Part shown: positions 1 to 7,950 of the stretch, in pieces
Layout of the letters: each line of letters starts with the position of its first letter
Position numbering within the stretch: the stretch's first letter is position 1
Virus record (IMG/VR): IMGVR_UViG_3300046740_000180
Span: 1 to 40,084 of that record
Source of the DNA: a virus
Direction: 5' to 3' (one strand)
Length of the DNA: 40,084 bases
Notes under the pieces: model-generated
Database searches by the model: none
What the model saw: only the letters and a program-made list of their open reading frames with translations
Told to the model about the DNA's origin: nothing
Translations under genes and position numbers: made by a program

Positions 1-297
1 TCGTCTACGCGGGAGAGGTTTTGCTCTACGACGGGGAGAATCCTTACGCTTTGGACACCGTTTTCCCGTTTGCCGAGTACGTCCACTACTACGTTCCGGG
101 CAAGTTTTGGGGCTTTTCGGACGTTGCTCTACTGAAATCGGCTCAGATGGTGGCCGACAAGAACATGGCGCAGGCCCTTGACGCCCAGAGAATGACTTCT
201 ATGGGCTATTTCGAGTATCCCGCCGAGGCTCTGGCCTACGCGCAGCGCGGAAACGCACCCGGGCAGGGCTTTCCGGTCCCGGTTCAGTACACGGGCC
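1..297. repeat. Left copy of the 297-bp terminal overlap
   Basis: These bases match 39788-40084 with ten substitutions (window positions 128, 131, 143, 179, 200, 231, 251, 257, 263 and 269). The first 127 bases are identical, and all ten changes are synonymous in the portal frame. This marks closure of a circular or circularly permuted genome, with two strain variants represented, and not a packaged terminal repeat. Confidence 0.9.
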
Positions 298-1094
298 GCG
301 CTAGATGGCTCACTCCTCAGGGATACAACGCCCAGCTGCACTCAATGGTGGACGAAATCAACCTCCGAGACTTTGAGCGAATGGGGGGCGTCTCCGACGT
401 GTCCACCGGGACATCTCCGAACGCTCCCACAAGCGGTGTCGAGGTGCAAGCACGGCAGAGGGCGGCGGCAACCCGTATCGGAATGCACTTGAAGCGCCTC
501 AATCGGTATCGGGGCGATCTAGCCTCCCTTGTATGGAAGGTGATGAACCAATACTACGTTGGCCCGAGAACATTCATGGTTCAGCAGCCCACCGGAGAGC
601 AAGAAGCAATCGCAGAGGATGTTTCCCAGTTGCCGCCCGGCGTAGCGGTTCGTGTCGATGCGGACTTAGACGCTCTGGAGAAAGACAAACTGATGGGACA
701 GAACCTCACCGCTGCGATACAAAGCGGGGTTCTCACGGACCCGAAGATGAGGCCGTTTCTCCCGATGTATCTGACCTCTCTGGGCCTGTCCCCGACCCTG
801 GTACGGCAGACGATTGAAACCGTCGATCAGGTTGCGGCCATGCAGGCGCAGGCTCCGCCTCCTCCGGTCGAGCCTCCAGACAAGATTCTGGTCGCCATGA
901 GCGATCTGTTGAAGGTTTCTCCCAATTCGGTGTCCTTCGAGCAGGTTCAGCAGGCATTGACTATGGCTGGCATCAATCCGGTGCAGCCCACGGACCACAA
1001 ACTAGAAATGGCTCCCACTCCGACTTCTAACAGCGAATCGACGCGGCCCGGCACGTCAAAAACGGGCAAGTCGAGCGCGGAGCCTAAAAATTGA
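1..1094 (+). CDS. Portal protein, C-terminal part (gene crosses the window junction)
   Basis: This is the 3' part of the portal gene, whose 5' part lies at the right end of the window. The portal is the dodecameric ring at the capsid vertex through which DNA is packed and ejected. The frame is open from base 3 with no start of its own, so this is not a separate gene. Joined at base 39787/1 the product is about 679 aa, close to P22-type portals. The C-terminal end carries a Pro-rich run (QAPPPPVEPPDK) followed by a Ser/Thr/Lys tail, a disordered end typical of podovirus portals. It lies between the terminase and scaffold/capsid genes. The function rests on gene order, length and general similarity, not on a single catalytic motif. 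Confidence 0.85.
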   Translation, partial: VYAGEVLLYDGENPYALDTVFPFAEYVHYYVPGKFWGFSDVALLKSAQMVADKNMAQALDAQRMTSMGYFEYPAEALAYAQRGNAPGQGFPVPVQYTGRARWLTPQGYNAQLHSMVDEINLRDFERMGGVSDVSTGTSPNAPTSGVEVQARQRAAATRIGMHLKRLNRYRGDLASLVWKVMNQYYVGPRTFMVQQPTGEQEAIAEDVSQLPPGVAVRVDADLDALEKDKLMGQNLTAAIQSGVLTDPKMRPFLPMYLTSLGLSPTLVRQTIETVDQVAAMQAQAPPPPVEPPDKILVAMSDLLKVSPNSVSFEQVQQALTMAGINPVQPTDHKLEMAPTPTSNSESTRPGTSKTGKSSAEPKN

Positions 1095-1105
1095 GGCTGA
1101 ACTAG

Positions 1106-1471
1106 GTGGCATCCACTACAACCTATCAGTCCGGTGATTCCTTCGTTATCACCAAGGAAGGCGTGAGCGACGGCACCTCAATCACGCTAGTCGGCGCTGC
1201 CCCAGGCAGAGCGCAGATGATCAAGGAAGTGTGCGTAAAGACCATTCATGCCCTGACAGTCGTGGATGTAACGGTCACCAAGAACGATACAACCACAGTG
1301 CTTGCAAAATGGGGAGCAACGTCCGACCTTCCAGTTGGCGGAGCAGTATGGAGCCTATCCGGCCCCATCTGCTGCGCTGTTAACGACAACGCGGTTGTCA
1401 CGTTCACGCTTACGGGCGCTACCGCAGCTACCGTGGCAGCGTCCGTTATGTACACACTTGTACCAGCGTAA
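1106..1471 (+). CDS. Small beta-rich head-associated protein, copy 1
   Basis: A 121-aa Thr/Val/Ala-rich protein starting with GTG 11 bases after the portal stop. It is a clear paralogue of the next gene: both share the blocks VVDV.VTKND..T.LAK.GATS.LPVGG and NDNA..T.T..G. The alternating hydrophobic/Thr pattern suggests an all-beta fold. Its place between portal and scaffold suggests a capsid decoration or minor head protein, but no family was recognised and the role is inference from position. Confidence 0.8.
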   Translation: MASTTTYQSGDSFVITKEGVSDGTSITLVGAAPGRAQMIKEVCVKTIHALTVVDVTVTKNDTTTVLAKWGATSDLPVGGAVWSLSGPICCAVNDNAVVTFTLTGATAATVAASVMYTLVPA

Positions 1472-1483
1472 GGCGGTGAATAA

Positions 1484-1846
1484 ATGGCTGTAGCGCATTA
1501 CCTGGCTGGAGACTCATGCACCACAGTTGATACTGGCCTTAACGATGGTGGGGTAATCACCCTCACCGGGGCCGGTGTGAACACTGGTCAGAGAATCACC
1601 GACATCCTCATCAAGTGCCTTGGCACGATCACGGTGGTTGACGTTCTGGTAACCAAGAACGACGGGTCCACGATTCTGGCAAAGTTTGGGGCGACATCGG
1701 CGCTTCCCGTAGGCGGTGGGGTCTACTCGTTCTCTAGCCCTATCAACTGCGTTGTGAACGATAACGCCAAGATTACGGTTACGGTTACTGGCGGGACCGC
1801 TGGCTCTCTTGCGATCACCGCGAACTACAAGTTCTTCTCCAAGTAA
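1484..1846 (+). CDS. Small beta-rich head-associated protein, copy 2
   Basis: A 120-aa paralogue of the preceding gene, evidently a tandem duplication that has diverged strongly while keeping the VVDVLVTKND and GATSALPVGGGV cores. It starts with ATG behind an SD matching AGGxGGTGA. Cys residues differ between the copies. Like its neighbour it is probably an all-beta minor head or decoration protein. The pair could form a heteromeric decoration, but this is inference. Confidence 0.82.
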   Translation: MAVAHYLAGDSCTTVDTGLNDGGVITLTGAGVNTGQRITDILIKCLGTITVVDVLVTKNDGSTILAKFGATSALPVGGGVYSFSSPINCVVNDNAKITVTVTGGTAGSLAITANYKFFSK

Positions 1847-1858
1847 GGAGTGATTCGA

Positions 1859-2113
1859 CTGTCAGGAACGCTTGAAGGAACCGGCCCCAATGTCCGGGGA
1901 ACGACCGACGCTTCGGCCTCGATGCTCGGCTACACGAGCATGACGCAAAATGCGACCACCAACGCCACGACCGACTATATCGGAGACGGTGGTCCAAACC
2001 CTACGTCGTCTCCCAGAAACCCACTTGAGAACATGGTGAACACTTCCAATGACACAGATGTACTGGTTGTTCCGTCTGGCGGAACGGTCGCGGACGGTGG
2101 TCCAAATCCCTAG
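1859..2113 (+). CDS. Small unknown protein, probable CTG start
   Basis: An 84-aa polar protein rich in Thr, Asn and Gly, containing the tripeptide-like repeat DGGPNP twice (mid-protein and at the C-terminus). Two starts are possible. GTG at 1850 lies inside the SD sequence AAGGAGTGA, so it is unlikely. CTG at 1859 sits 5 bases beyond that SD and is preferred. No family was recognised. The position between the head-associated pair and the scaffold suggests a structural or assembly accessory. Confidence 0.65.
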   Translation: MSGTLEGTGPNVRGTTDASASMLGYTSMTQNATTNATTDYIGDGGPNPTSSPRNPLENMVNTSNDTDVLVVPSGGTVADGGPNP

Positions 2114-2321
2114 CCCGATCTACAACACGACCGACAACGTTGCGACCAACATGGTGAACGAGTCGCACAGCATTGGCTCGATTGACGGAAGTCTGGACCG
2201 TAGCACCACGGGCTTCCCGTGCAAGTACATCGAAACTGACGATATGGGCGACAAAGCCGCCAGCGTTACCGAACTCCCTTCGGTTAGTGCTGGCCTTGAT
2301 CCCAAACAATCATCGAGGTAA
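2097..2321 (+). CDS. Small unknown protein before the scaffold
   Basis: A 74-aa polar protein. GTG at 2097 is chosen because it overlaps the preceding stop by 17 bases and lies beside GGACGGTG; an earlier GTG/ATG would overlap more. It holds the motif IPSPIYNTTDNVATNMVN. The preceding protein ends with the similar NPLENMVNTSNDTD, so the two may be distantly related. No function was recognised. It ends three bases before the scaffold start, so the genes are probably translationally coupled. Confidence 0.6.
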   Translation: MVQIPSPIYNTTDNVATNMVNESHSIGSIDGSLDRSTTGFPCKYIETDDMGDKAASVTELPSVSAGLDPKQSSR

Positions 2322-2324
2322 CTA

Positions 2325-3206
2325 ATGCCTGAAGATGTCACCCACCTGCTAGGCGGAGATCAGCCGCCGCCGCAGGAGCCGCAGGCGGAGCAGCCGCCCT
2401 CGCAAGAGCAGCCGCCCTCCGAAGCCCCGGCACCAGAAGAAACGGTTAGTTGGATCATTGGAGGCCGGGAACGACAAATCCCAGTCTCTCTAGCGCAGCA
2501 GTTTGCCAAGGCTGCAATGGACGAAGAAGACCCCGACTCGGTTCGTAACGCCCTCGCCCTAGGAAGCCGCTACAACAGCGACATGTCCCGGCAAGGCCGA
2601 GAGAACGCGCAGTTGAGGGCAAAACTCGCCCAACTTGAGGCGGCCCAGGGCGTACAGCCTATGGCCCCGGCTCAGCGACAGCCACAGCAGCCGCAGTACC
2701 AGAACCCACAGCAGCCCCCGGACCCCACGAACGATCCCGTGAACTATCTGGCGTATCGGTTCGATACCCGCCAGGAAGCACTGGAACGGAAGTTCGACGC
2801 CTACATTCAAGCGCAGCAGCAGGCCACTCTCCACCAGGAGCAGCAGAGAGAAGCCCAAGTCCTCGAACAGTCCTACAACAACTGGGCTGAGAAGAAGAAG
2901 GCGCAGGGCTTCAAGAGCGTGCCCTCCTTGGAGGAAATGGATCAGCTAGCCGCAGACCTTGAACTGGGCGCTACGAGTCTTCCCTACGACAAGGCGTTCG
3001 AGGTTGCTTGGAACGTGTACTACGGAGATCAGGTCGCACAGACCGCACAGAAGGCGGCTGTCGATAACCTTCGCAAGCCGAACGCGAAGATCGTTGTTCC
3101 TGGCGGTGGTGCGTCGAGACCGGCGCAGCCCGCAGCCAACCCAGCAGACCAACTCGGCGGAATGACTTGGGGCCAAGGCATCGAGTTCATCCCCGAAAAA
3201 CGATAA
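2325..3206 (+). CDS. Capsid scaffolding protein
   Basis: A 293-aa acidic, Gln/Pro-rich protein directly upstream of the major capsid gene. The first 45 residues are a low-complexity PPQEPQAEQPPSQEQ-type tail. A predicted helical/coiled-coil core follows (RQGRENAQLRAKLAQLEAA, then QQQATLHQEQQREAQVLEQSYNNWAEKKK). The C-terminus is short and mixed. This architecture and position are those of podovirus scaffolds, which line the procapsid interior and leave before DNA packaging. There is no visible protease domain or neighbouring protease gene. The assignment is from layout and composition. Confidence 0.8.
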   Translation: MPEDVTHLLGGDQPPPQEPQAEQPPSQEQPPSEAPAPEETVSWIIGGRERQIPVSLAQQFAKAAMDEEDPDSVRNALALGSRYNSDMSRQGRENAQLRAKLAQLEAAQGVQPMAPAQRQPQQPQYQNPQQPPDPTNDPVNYLAYRFDTRQEALERKFDAYIQAQQQATLHQEQQREAQVLEQSYNNWAEKKKAQGFKSVPSLEEMDQLAADLELGATSLPYDKAFEVAWNVYYGDQVAQTAQKAAVDNLRKPNAKIVVPGGGASRPAQPAANPADQLGGMTWGQGIEFIPEKR

Positions 3207-3220
3207 GGACGTGAGTTTAG

Positions 3221-4069
3221 ATAGGTAGCGTAACCTCAGTTACCGCCGCAACTCTAATCTCGAATCTGTGGTCCGACCAGATCGAGTACGCGGCAAACGA
3301 CGTTAGAGGCGTCGTCAACTTCATTACCGATACCGGGGAGCGCTGGTTCGGTCCCGGTGGCGGAAACATTCTGTTCCCGAACGTGGGAGCGATTGCGTCG
3401 AGCGCATACGGTGCTGGCTCGACGACCCTCACGCTCACGTCGAACACGGAAGGCGTCACCACGGTCAACCCGACCGTGATCTATACCGCCGTGGAACTCT
3501 ACGAGGACGTGCTGAATACGACCATCGTGGACGCGGTGAAGGTTTACGCGCCGGTTCTCGCGGAGGGCCTGTACCAGAACATCGAGGAAACGATCCTCTC
3601 GAAGCACCAGACGACCATTACCACGGTCGGAACGTCTTCGGCTGGCTACAACTTCCTCGAAGCGGACTTCCTTACCGGACTCGCTCAGCTTCATGCGAAC
3701 GGCAAGGACAAGGTGAAGCCGGGCAGCATCTACGGCATCTACCATCCGCTCCAGTACGACAACATGATGGCGGTGTCGAACATCGTGTCGGCGGCAGTGC
3801 GTGGGGAGTCGAACGGCCCGGCCAAGACCGGCGTCATCGGCCTCTCGAACGGCTGCAATATCTTCTTCACGTCGAACGTGCAGTTGCTCACGGCGAATAT
3901 GTGTAACCTCCTGATCGCTCCGAAGTGGCTCATTCTTGCTCGCAAGAATCGCCCGAAGATCGAGATGGAGCGCACCAATCTGGCGACTCGCGTCGTTGCC
4001 TCGACCCAGTACGGCGTTGCCGTCCAGTGGTCGAACTGCGGCGTTCGCCACGTTACTCAGTCGCTCTAG
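3221..4069 (+). CDS. Major capsid protein, start codon ATA
   Basis: A 282-aa protein following the scaffold, with long Thr/Val-rich beta segments, helical stretches and a C-terminal RTNLATRVVASTQYGVAVQWSNCGVRHVTQSL typical of HK97-fold capsid subunits. The frame is closed by TAG immediately upstream, so translation must start at or after 3221, where the codon is ATA. Ahead of it lies AAGGACGTGA, nearly the full complement of the 16S rRNA 3' end, with 6 bases between. The next NTG codons (CTG 3266, GTG 3383) would remove coding-like sequence. The product is the most abundant virion protein, so an ATA start is striking. Confidence 0.85.
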   Translation: MGSVTSVTAATLISNLWSDQIEYAANDVRGVVNFITDTGERWFGPGGGNILFPNVGAIASSAYGAGSTTLTLTSNTEGVTTVNPTVIYTAVELYEDVLNTTIVDAVKVYAPVLAEGLYQNIEETILSKHQTTITTVGTSSAGYNFLEADFLTGLAQLHANGKDKVKPGSIYGIYHPLQYDNMMAVSNIVSAAVRGESNGPAKTGVIGLSNGCNIFFTSNVQLLTANMCNLLIAPKWLILARKNRPKIEMERTNLATRVVASTQYGVAVQWSNCGVRHVTQSL

Positions 4070-4084
4070 TCGATTCACCTCGCG

Positions 4085-4108
4085 GGGGCGGGGCTTCGGC
4101 TCCGCCCC
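4085..4108 (+). terminator. UUCG hairpin after the major capsid gene
   Basis: A 10-bp GC-rich stem with one G-U pair is closed by the very stable C(UUCG)G tetraloop. No U-run follows, so it may act as a partial terminator or as an mRNA 3' stabiliser. Either would let the capsid be made in excess over the glycosyltransferase cassette downstream. Confidence 0.7.
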
Positions 4109-4120
4109 TATGGAGGCTCC

Positions 4121-4789
4121 TTGAGCCCAAAGATTGATTTAGAAAGCAATTCTGGAGAGTCGATAACGCCCGAGTACTTCGAGCATCCCACCGAGGGATG
4201 GCTTCGGTACGATCCCAGCACGCTCTACATCGACGCCAATAAGGACGGCCAGAAGCCGGTGAGCCATCCGATTGCGATGGAGGGCAAGTTCTTCGGGACC
4301 AAGCAACCGCACGTTCCGACTTGCAGCGAGCCTGGGAACGGGAACGCAGGATGCCCGAAGTGGCACGGCTGCCCTCTCAAGAAGTACATGCACGTTGGCC
4401 CCGGCAACGTCATCATGCGGAAGCACGGAACCGTGTCGATGTCGGTCTGCTATGACTACTTCGAGACTACGCGTGGCGGGCGCCCAGCGTCCCAGTTGCA
4501 TCACGGGCTGGACGGCTGGAAGTTGGACGTGGATCGCACGACCATCGACATCTACGGGCGCACCTGGGCTTTCGAGTCTGGCAAGTTGAACGTGAACTCC
4601 ACGGCCGCCGAGATCAACGCCACGAAGCCACGCAGGAACGAGATGGAGATTGGCGGCCTTCTTCCGATGTGGTGGCCCCTGATGAAGAAGAAGGGGTTGG
4701 CGCTCCCCACGCAGGCCCAGCATTACCCCGAGTTGGCCGAGGACGACGACGAACCTCCCGTGGAGAAGCCCAAGCGTGCCAAGCGTTGA
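4121..4789 (+). CDS. Unknown Cys/His-rich protein after the capsid
   Basis: A 222-aa protein starting with TTG behind GGAGG. The middle contains a cysteine cluster, CSEPGNGNAGCPKWHGCPL, with a further Cys and several His nearby, suggesting a metal-binding site. The C-terminal end is acidic then basic (EDDDEPPVEKPKRAKR). No family was recognised. It follows the capsid gene and overlaps the first glycosyltransferase by 14 bases, so it could be a minor capsid protein or a partner of the glycosylation cassette. Both are inference. Confidence 0.75.
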   Translation: MSPKIDLESNSGESITPEYFEHPTEGWLRYDPSTLYIDANKDGQKPVSHPIAMEGKFFGTKQPHVPTCSEPGNGNAGCPKWHGCPLKKYMHVGPGNVIMRKHGTVSMSVCYDYFETTRGGRPASQLHHGLDGWKLDVDRTTIDIYGRTWAFESGKLNVNSTAAEINATKPRRNEMEIGGLLPMWWPLMKKKGLALPTQAQHYPELAEDDDEPPVEKPKRAKR

Positions 4790-5528
4790 CGTAATCATCC
4801 CGACCTGGAAGAACGAATACTGGTTGAAGCGATGTCTACGAGCCTTCGCAGAGGCCAAGATGCCGGAACTCGGGAAGGTCATCGTCGTGGACAACGGCGG
4901 GGACTTCTACGAGTCCAACCACTTCACGGCCGGACTGACGACAATGGTAGTGGCTCCGGGGAAGAATCTGGGCTGGACGGGCGGCCTGTACGAGGGCCTG
5001 CAGCACTCGGATTCCGAGTACGTCATGTTCATGAACGACGACGCAGAGTTTGAGCGTATGCCGGATCGGCTCACCCTAATGCTGGAGCATTTCAATGATC
5101 CGAAGGTTGCAGCAGTGGGTCCCGCTACTGGTACTGCTATGGGTAGGCAAGCCGTGGAGGGGCCGGATACTGAGGACACTGGGGTTCTCGTCGGCTTCTG
5201 TGTACTGGTCAGACGACCTACTCTTGATGCGGTCGGGGGAGTCCTACTGGATTGGGACTTGGGAGACGACATCGACCTCTGTATCCGTTTCTCCAAGGCA
5301 GGCTATCGAATGGTTATCGACCGGAGAGTGTTCGTTTACCACCATGCTTTCAAGACTGGAGTCAAGGTCTACGGGCAGCCAAAGAAGCCCGGAGGGTGGA
5401 ACTCCATAGAGATGGTTTCGGCCACCACGCAAAGGCTCATCTTGAAGCACGGCGCTGAGGCTGTGCTGGCTGCTCTCGGGGAGGAAGCGAAGCCCCAGGG
5501 GGTCCGAACCATCACCATCGAAACGTAA
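4776..5528 (+). CDS. GT2-family glycosyltransferase
   Basis: A 250-aa GT-A fold enzyme of the rhamnosyltransferase-like GT2 type. The N-terminal VDVIIPTWKNEYWLKRCL and VIVVDNGG form the nucleotide-sugar Rossmann half. MFMNDDAEF holds the metal-binding DxD-type motif. GDDIDLCIRFSKAGYRMVIDRRVFVYHHAF matches the conserved acceptor-side segment of the family. It would move a sugar from a nucleotide donor to an unknown acceptor in the cytoplasm. It starts with GTG inside the previous gene and leads a cassette of sugar-transfer genes placed within the structural operon. Confidence 0.88.
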   Translation: MPSVDVIIPTWKNEYWLKRCLRAFAEAKMPELGKVIVVDNGGDFYESNHFTAGLTTMVVAPGKNLGWTGGLYEGLQHSDSEYVMFMNDDAEFERMPDRLTLMLEHFNDPKVAAVGPATGTAMGRQAVEGPDTEDTGVLVGFCVLVRRPTLDAVGGVLLDWDLGDDIDLCIRFSKAGYRMVIDRRVFVYHHAFKTGVKVYGQPKKPGGWNSIEMVSATTQRLILKHGAEAVLAALGEEAKPQGVRTITIET

Positions 5529-5875
5529 TGGCAATCGAGGAAAAGGAACTCCCGAACTCGAACCAATGGGAAATCAAGGCGACCGGGGCCGACATCCCCA
5601 AACTGGCTGGGATGCTCACCGAGACTGGGAACGAAGCGTACAGGGAAGCGTTCCACTCGAACGAGGGCCAGTACGTGAAGATAGCGGACCCGCAGGGGAA
5701 CCTGACCCATGTGCATCAGAGGGATGTGGAGGGTGCGTTGGCTGCGGGGTATGGGCGGGCTGGGGCGACTCCGAGGATGATAATGCCGACGGTCCCGTGG
5801 GCGCAGAAGAAGTCGGGGCCGGGGAAGCACAAGTTCCGCTACAACAAACTGACGGGCGAGATGGAGGAAGTCTGA
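5528..5875 (+). CDS. Small unknown protein within the glycosyltransferase cassette
   Basis: A 115-aa soluble protein whose ATG overlaps the previous stop (TAATG). It contains a HVHQRDVEGALAAGYGRAG segment, with a short GPGKHKFRYNKLTGEMEEV tail. No family was recognised. The tight overlaps on both sides show co-translation with the flanking glycosyltransferases. It could be a small structural protein or an acceptor/adaptor for them. Confidence 0.75.
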   Translation: MAIEEKELPNSNQWEIKATGADIPKLAGMLTETGNEAYREAFHSNEGQYVKIADPQGNLTHVHQRDVEGALAAGYGRAGATPRMIMPTVPWAQKKSGPGKHKFRYNKLTGEMEEV

Positions 5876-6549
5876 ACAAGATCGACTTGGTTCTGTGCGT
5901 TCCGATGCTTCAACGCTCCGGGCTTCACCCTGCGACCTTCTACTCTCTCTGGACGATGCGGCACGAACTCCCGGACAAAGACCACATGGTGAGCCTGTTT
6001 CCGATGGACAGGCCCCAGGCTTCGGCAAGGTCTGACGCTCTCAGGCTGGCTAGGGACATAGAGGCCGAAGCGCTCCTGTTCATCGACTCGGACATGGAGT
6101 TTCAGCCCGACCTTTACCGTCGGCTCCTGGCCGTAGATGCCGACATCGCCTGCGGGCTTTTCTGGACGAAGCGCATCCCGTCTTTCCCAACGGTAATGCG
6201 AAAGATCAAGATGGCGGACGATTCGGACTCCCTGACCCACATCATCCCCGACGGCAAGGTTCACGAAATCGACGCCTGCGGGATGGCGGCCACCCTGATT
6301 CGGAAGAACGTCATCCAGAGCGACCGATTCGAGTATCCGGCGTTCAAGCACCTTGGCTCGATTGGAGAGGACTACTTCTTCTGCCTCCACGCGAGGGACG
6401 CCGGTTTCACAATCAAGTGCGACACATCCATCAAGGTTGCTCATCGCGGGGATGTCGCCTTCAACGGCCAGCCGATCCTGACCCACCCGGACCTAAAGAC
6501 CCTCTCCTACCCGTTCGGCGGCGAGGACGGCGTACAGAACGCGGTTTGA
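5872..6549 (+). CDS. FIDSD-type glycosyltransferase, copy 1, CTG start
   Basis: A 225-aa GT-A type glycosyltransferase. ALLFIDSDMEF carries the DxD motif. ACGLFWTKRIPSFPTVM and GEDYFFCLHARDAGFTIKCDTSIKVAHRG match the two related enzymes downstream. The coding sequence can only begin near a CTG that overlaps the previous TGA as CTGA, placed 5 bases after GGAGGAAG. This mimics the common ATGA junction with C in place of A. There is no ATG, GTG or TTG at a suitable distance. It is cytoplasmic, with donor and acceptor unknown. The methyltransferase downstream overlaps by four bases. Confidence 0.83.
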   Translation: MNKIDLVLCVPMLQRSGLHPATFYSLWTMRHELPDKDHMVSLFPMDRPQASARSDALRLARDIEAEALLFIDSDMEFQPDLYRRLLAVDADIACGLFWTKRIPSFPTVMRKIKMADDSDSLTHIIPDGKVHEIDACGMAATLIRKNVIQSDRFEYPAFKHLGSIGEDYFFCLHARDAGFTIKCDTSIKVAHRGDVAFNGQPILTHPDLKTLSYPFGGEDGVQNAV

Positions 6550-7199
6550 GTCCGTCCTATTACACGATACGGAACTGGCACGAGGACAAGAAGGCCTGGA
6601 TTCCAGACACCAGAGTTTGGAAGGAACTTCGTTCCGGAGACAAAATGTGGCTTGAGTCGTTGCAGCATCCCGAGGAACTAGGCTCCCTAGTAGAACTTCT
6701 CAAAATTGCGAAAGTAAAGACGGTGCTGGAAATCGGGGCCGGACCCTGCGGAACCGCCGTCTACTTCGCTGAGGCCGTGGGGCCAGAGGGCTACGTCGTC
6801 TCGGTAGACCTCCCAGCCGACATGGGCGGCACCCCGCCACAGTACGAGCAAATGGCCAAGGCCAAGGCCGAGAACTGGGAACTGGTGCGGGGATACTCGA
6901 TTGAGCAGGGCACCGTAGAAGCCGTCAAGAAGGCCCTTGGGGGCCGCCAGGTTGGACTTTTATTCATAGACGGGGAACATACCCTGGACGCGGCACGAAG
7001 CGACTACGAGACCTACAGGCCCCTTCTAGAGAAGGACGGCATCATCGCCTTCCATGACATCACCCTACCCGAGTTGTGGCCCTTCTGGTGCGGGTTGAGG
7101 GCCAAGCGGCACCCGGTTCGGTCAATGGAGTTCATCGACAGCAAGGAGCGGATCGGGTTCGGGATCGGCGCTCTAGTGGGGCGAGATGAAGGTTTTTGA
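6546..7199 (+). CDS. SAM-dependent methyltransferase
   Basis: A 217-aa class I methyltransferase. VLEIGAGPCGTAVYFAE is the SAM-binding motif I. VVSVDLP is the acidic end of strand 2. LLFIDGEHTLDAARSDYETYRPLLEKDGIIAFHDI matches the Methyltransf_24/cephalosporin-hydroxylase-like group, often found beside sugar-modifying enzymes. The TTG start overlaps the previous stop (TTGA). Among glycosyltransferases it probably O-methylates a sugar or a glycosylated product. The true substrate is unknown. Confidence 0.85.
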   Translation: MSPSYYTIRNWHEDKKAWIPDTRVWKELRSGDKMWLESLQHPEELGSLVELLKIAKVKTVLEIGAGPCGTAVYFAEAVGPEGYVVSVDLPADMGGTPPQYEQMAKAKAENWELVRGYSIEQGTVEAVKKALGGRQVGLLFIDGEHTLDAARSDYETYRPLLEKDGIIAFHDITLPELWPFWCGLRAKRHPVRSMEFIDSKERIGFGIGALVGRDEGF

Positions 7200-7950
7200 T
7201 TGCATCCTGTTCTTCAACGAGTTCGACCTATTGGACTTACGGCTTCGGACCCTGGATTCGGTTGTAGATACCTTCGTCATCGTGGAGGCCCCGTGGACGT
7301 TCAGCGGAAAGCCGAAACTACTCTACTTCAAAGAGTTCCATGATGGGTACGGTCCCTGGCTTCACAAGATACGCCACATTCAGTTGAGCGGGGCCATTGA
7401 CGCTCAGATTCCCTGGGAACGCGAGTGGGCGAGCCGGAACGCCATGGTCGAGGGGCTTTGGGACGCAGAGGCAGACGATCTGGTGTTTCAGTCTGACACA
7501 GACGAAATCTGGAGGCCGGAGAAGCGGGACGAGTACCCCAACGATCCCATCGTCACCTACGAGCAGAGCCACAACTTCTACAATCTAAATACGACCCGGC
7601 TCCCTGAACACAAGTGGCTAGGAACTAGGCGGTGCAAGTTCGGGTCGTGGCCTGGAGGGCAGAAGCTCAGGGATTCCGTAGGGCGTAGGATCGAGAACGG
7701 GGGCTGGCACTTCTCCTACCTTGGAGACGAATACCAAGCCTCGGCCAAACTCCAGGCGTTCTCCCACACCGAGTACAGCGGTCCCGAGTACAGCGATCCC
7801 AAGAAGATTCGGCAACACATGGACGCTGGGACCGACCTGATTACTCCGCTCCAAGCCTTCTACATCCCGGTTCCAGTTGATGCGACATTCCCGAAGCCAG
7901 TCTTGGAGAACCCGGATAGATGGAAGAAGTATATCAAGCCCGTAGCCTGA
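7186..7950 (+). CDS. Glycosyltransferase family 17 protein
   Basis: A 254-aa protein whose N-terminus, FDCILFFNEFDLLDLRLRTL, is followed by VVDTFVIVEAPWTFSGKPK. This closely fits family GT17, whose eukaryotic member adds bisecting GlcNAc to N-glycans. FQSDTDEIWRPE is the expected acidic motif. It starts with ATG overlapping the methyltransferase end by 14 bases. GT17 homologues are common in phages, but their substrates are mostly unknown. Here it belongs to a five-enzyme glycosyltransferase set in the virion operon, so a virion protein is a possible acceptor (inference). Confidence 0.88.
   Translation: MKVFDCILFFNEFDLLDLRLRTLDSVVDTFVIVEAPWTFSGKPKLLYFKEFHDGYGPWLHKIRHIQLSGAIDAQIPWEREWASRNAMVEGLWDAEADDLVFQSDTDEIWRPEKRDEYPNDPIVTYEQSHNFYNLNTTRLPEHKWLGTRRCKFGSWPGGQKLRDSVGRRIENGGWHFSYLGDEYQASAKLQAFSHTEYSGPEYSDPKKIRQHMDAGTDLITPLQAFYIPVPVDATFPKPVLENPDRWKKYIKPVA

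Noticed and set aside
1-297. Packaged direct terminal repeats of T7 type
   Set aside because: The two copies differ at ten sites and lie inside the portal gene. True terminal repeats are copied from one another and would be identical.
3211-3220. GTGAGTTTAG before the capsid (and a similar GTGAGT...TTAG at the portal) read as a tiny intron with GT-AG ends
   Set aside because: The GTGA is the end of an extended SD sequence, repeated at other genes with ordinary starts. Bacterial phages do not use spliceosomal introns.
3254-4078. Long antisense frame of 274 codons over the capsid gene
   Set aside because: It is Arg/His/Val-rich, mirrors the codon structure of the capsid gene and has no SD. It is a shadow.
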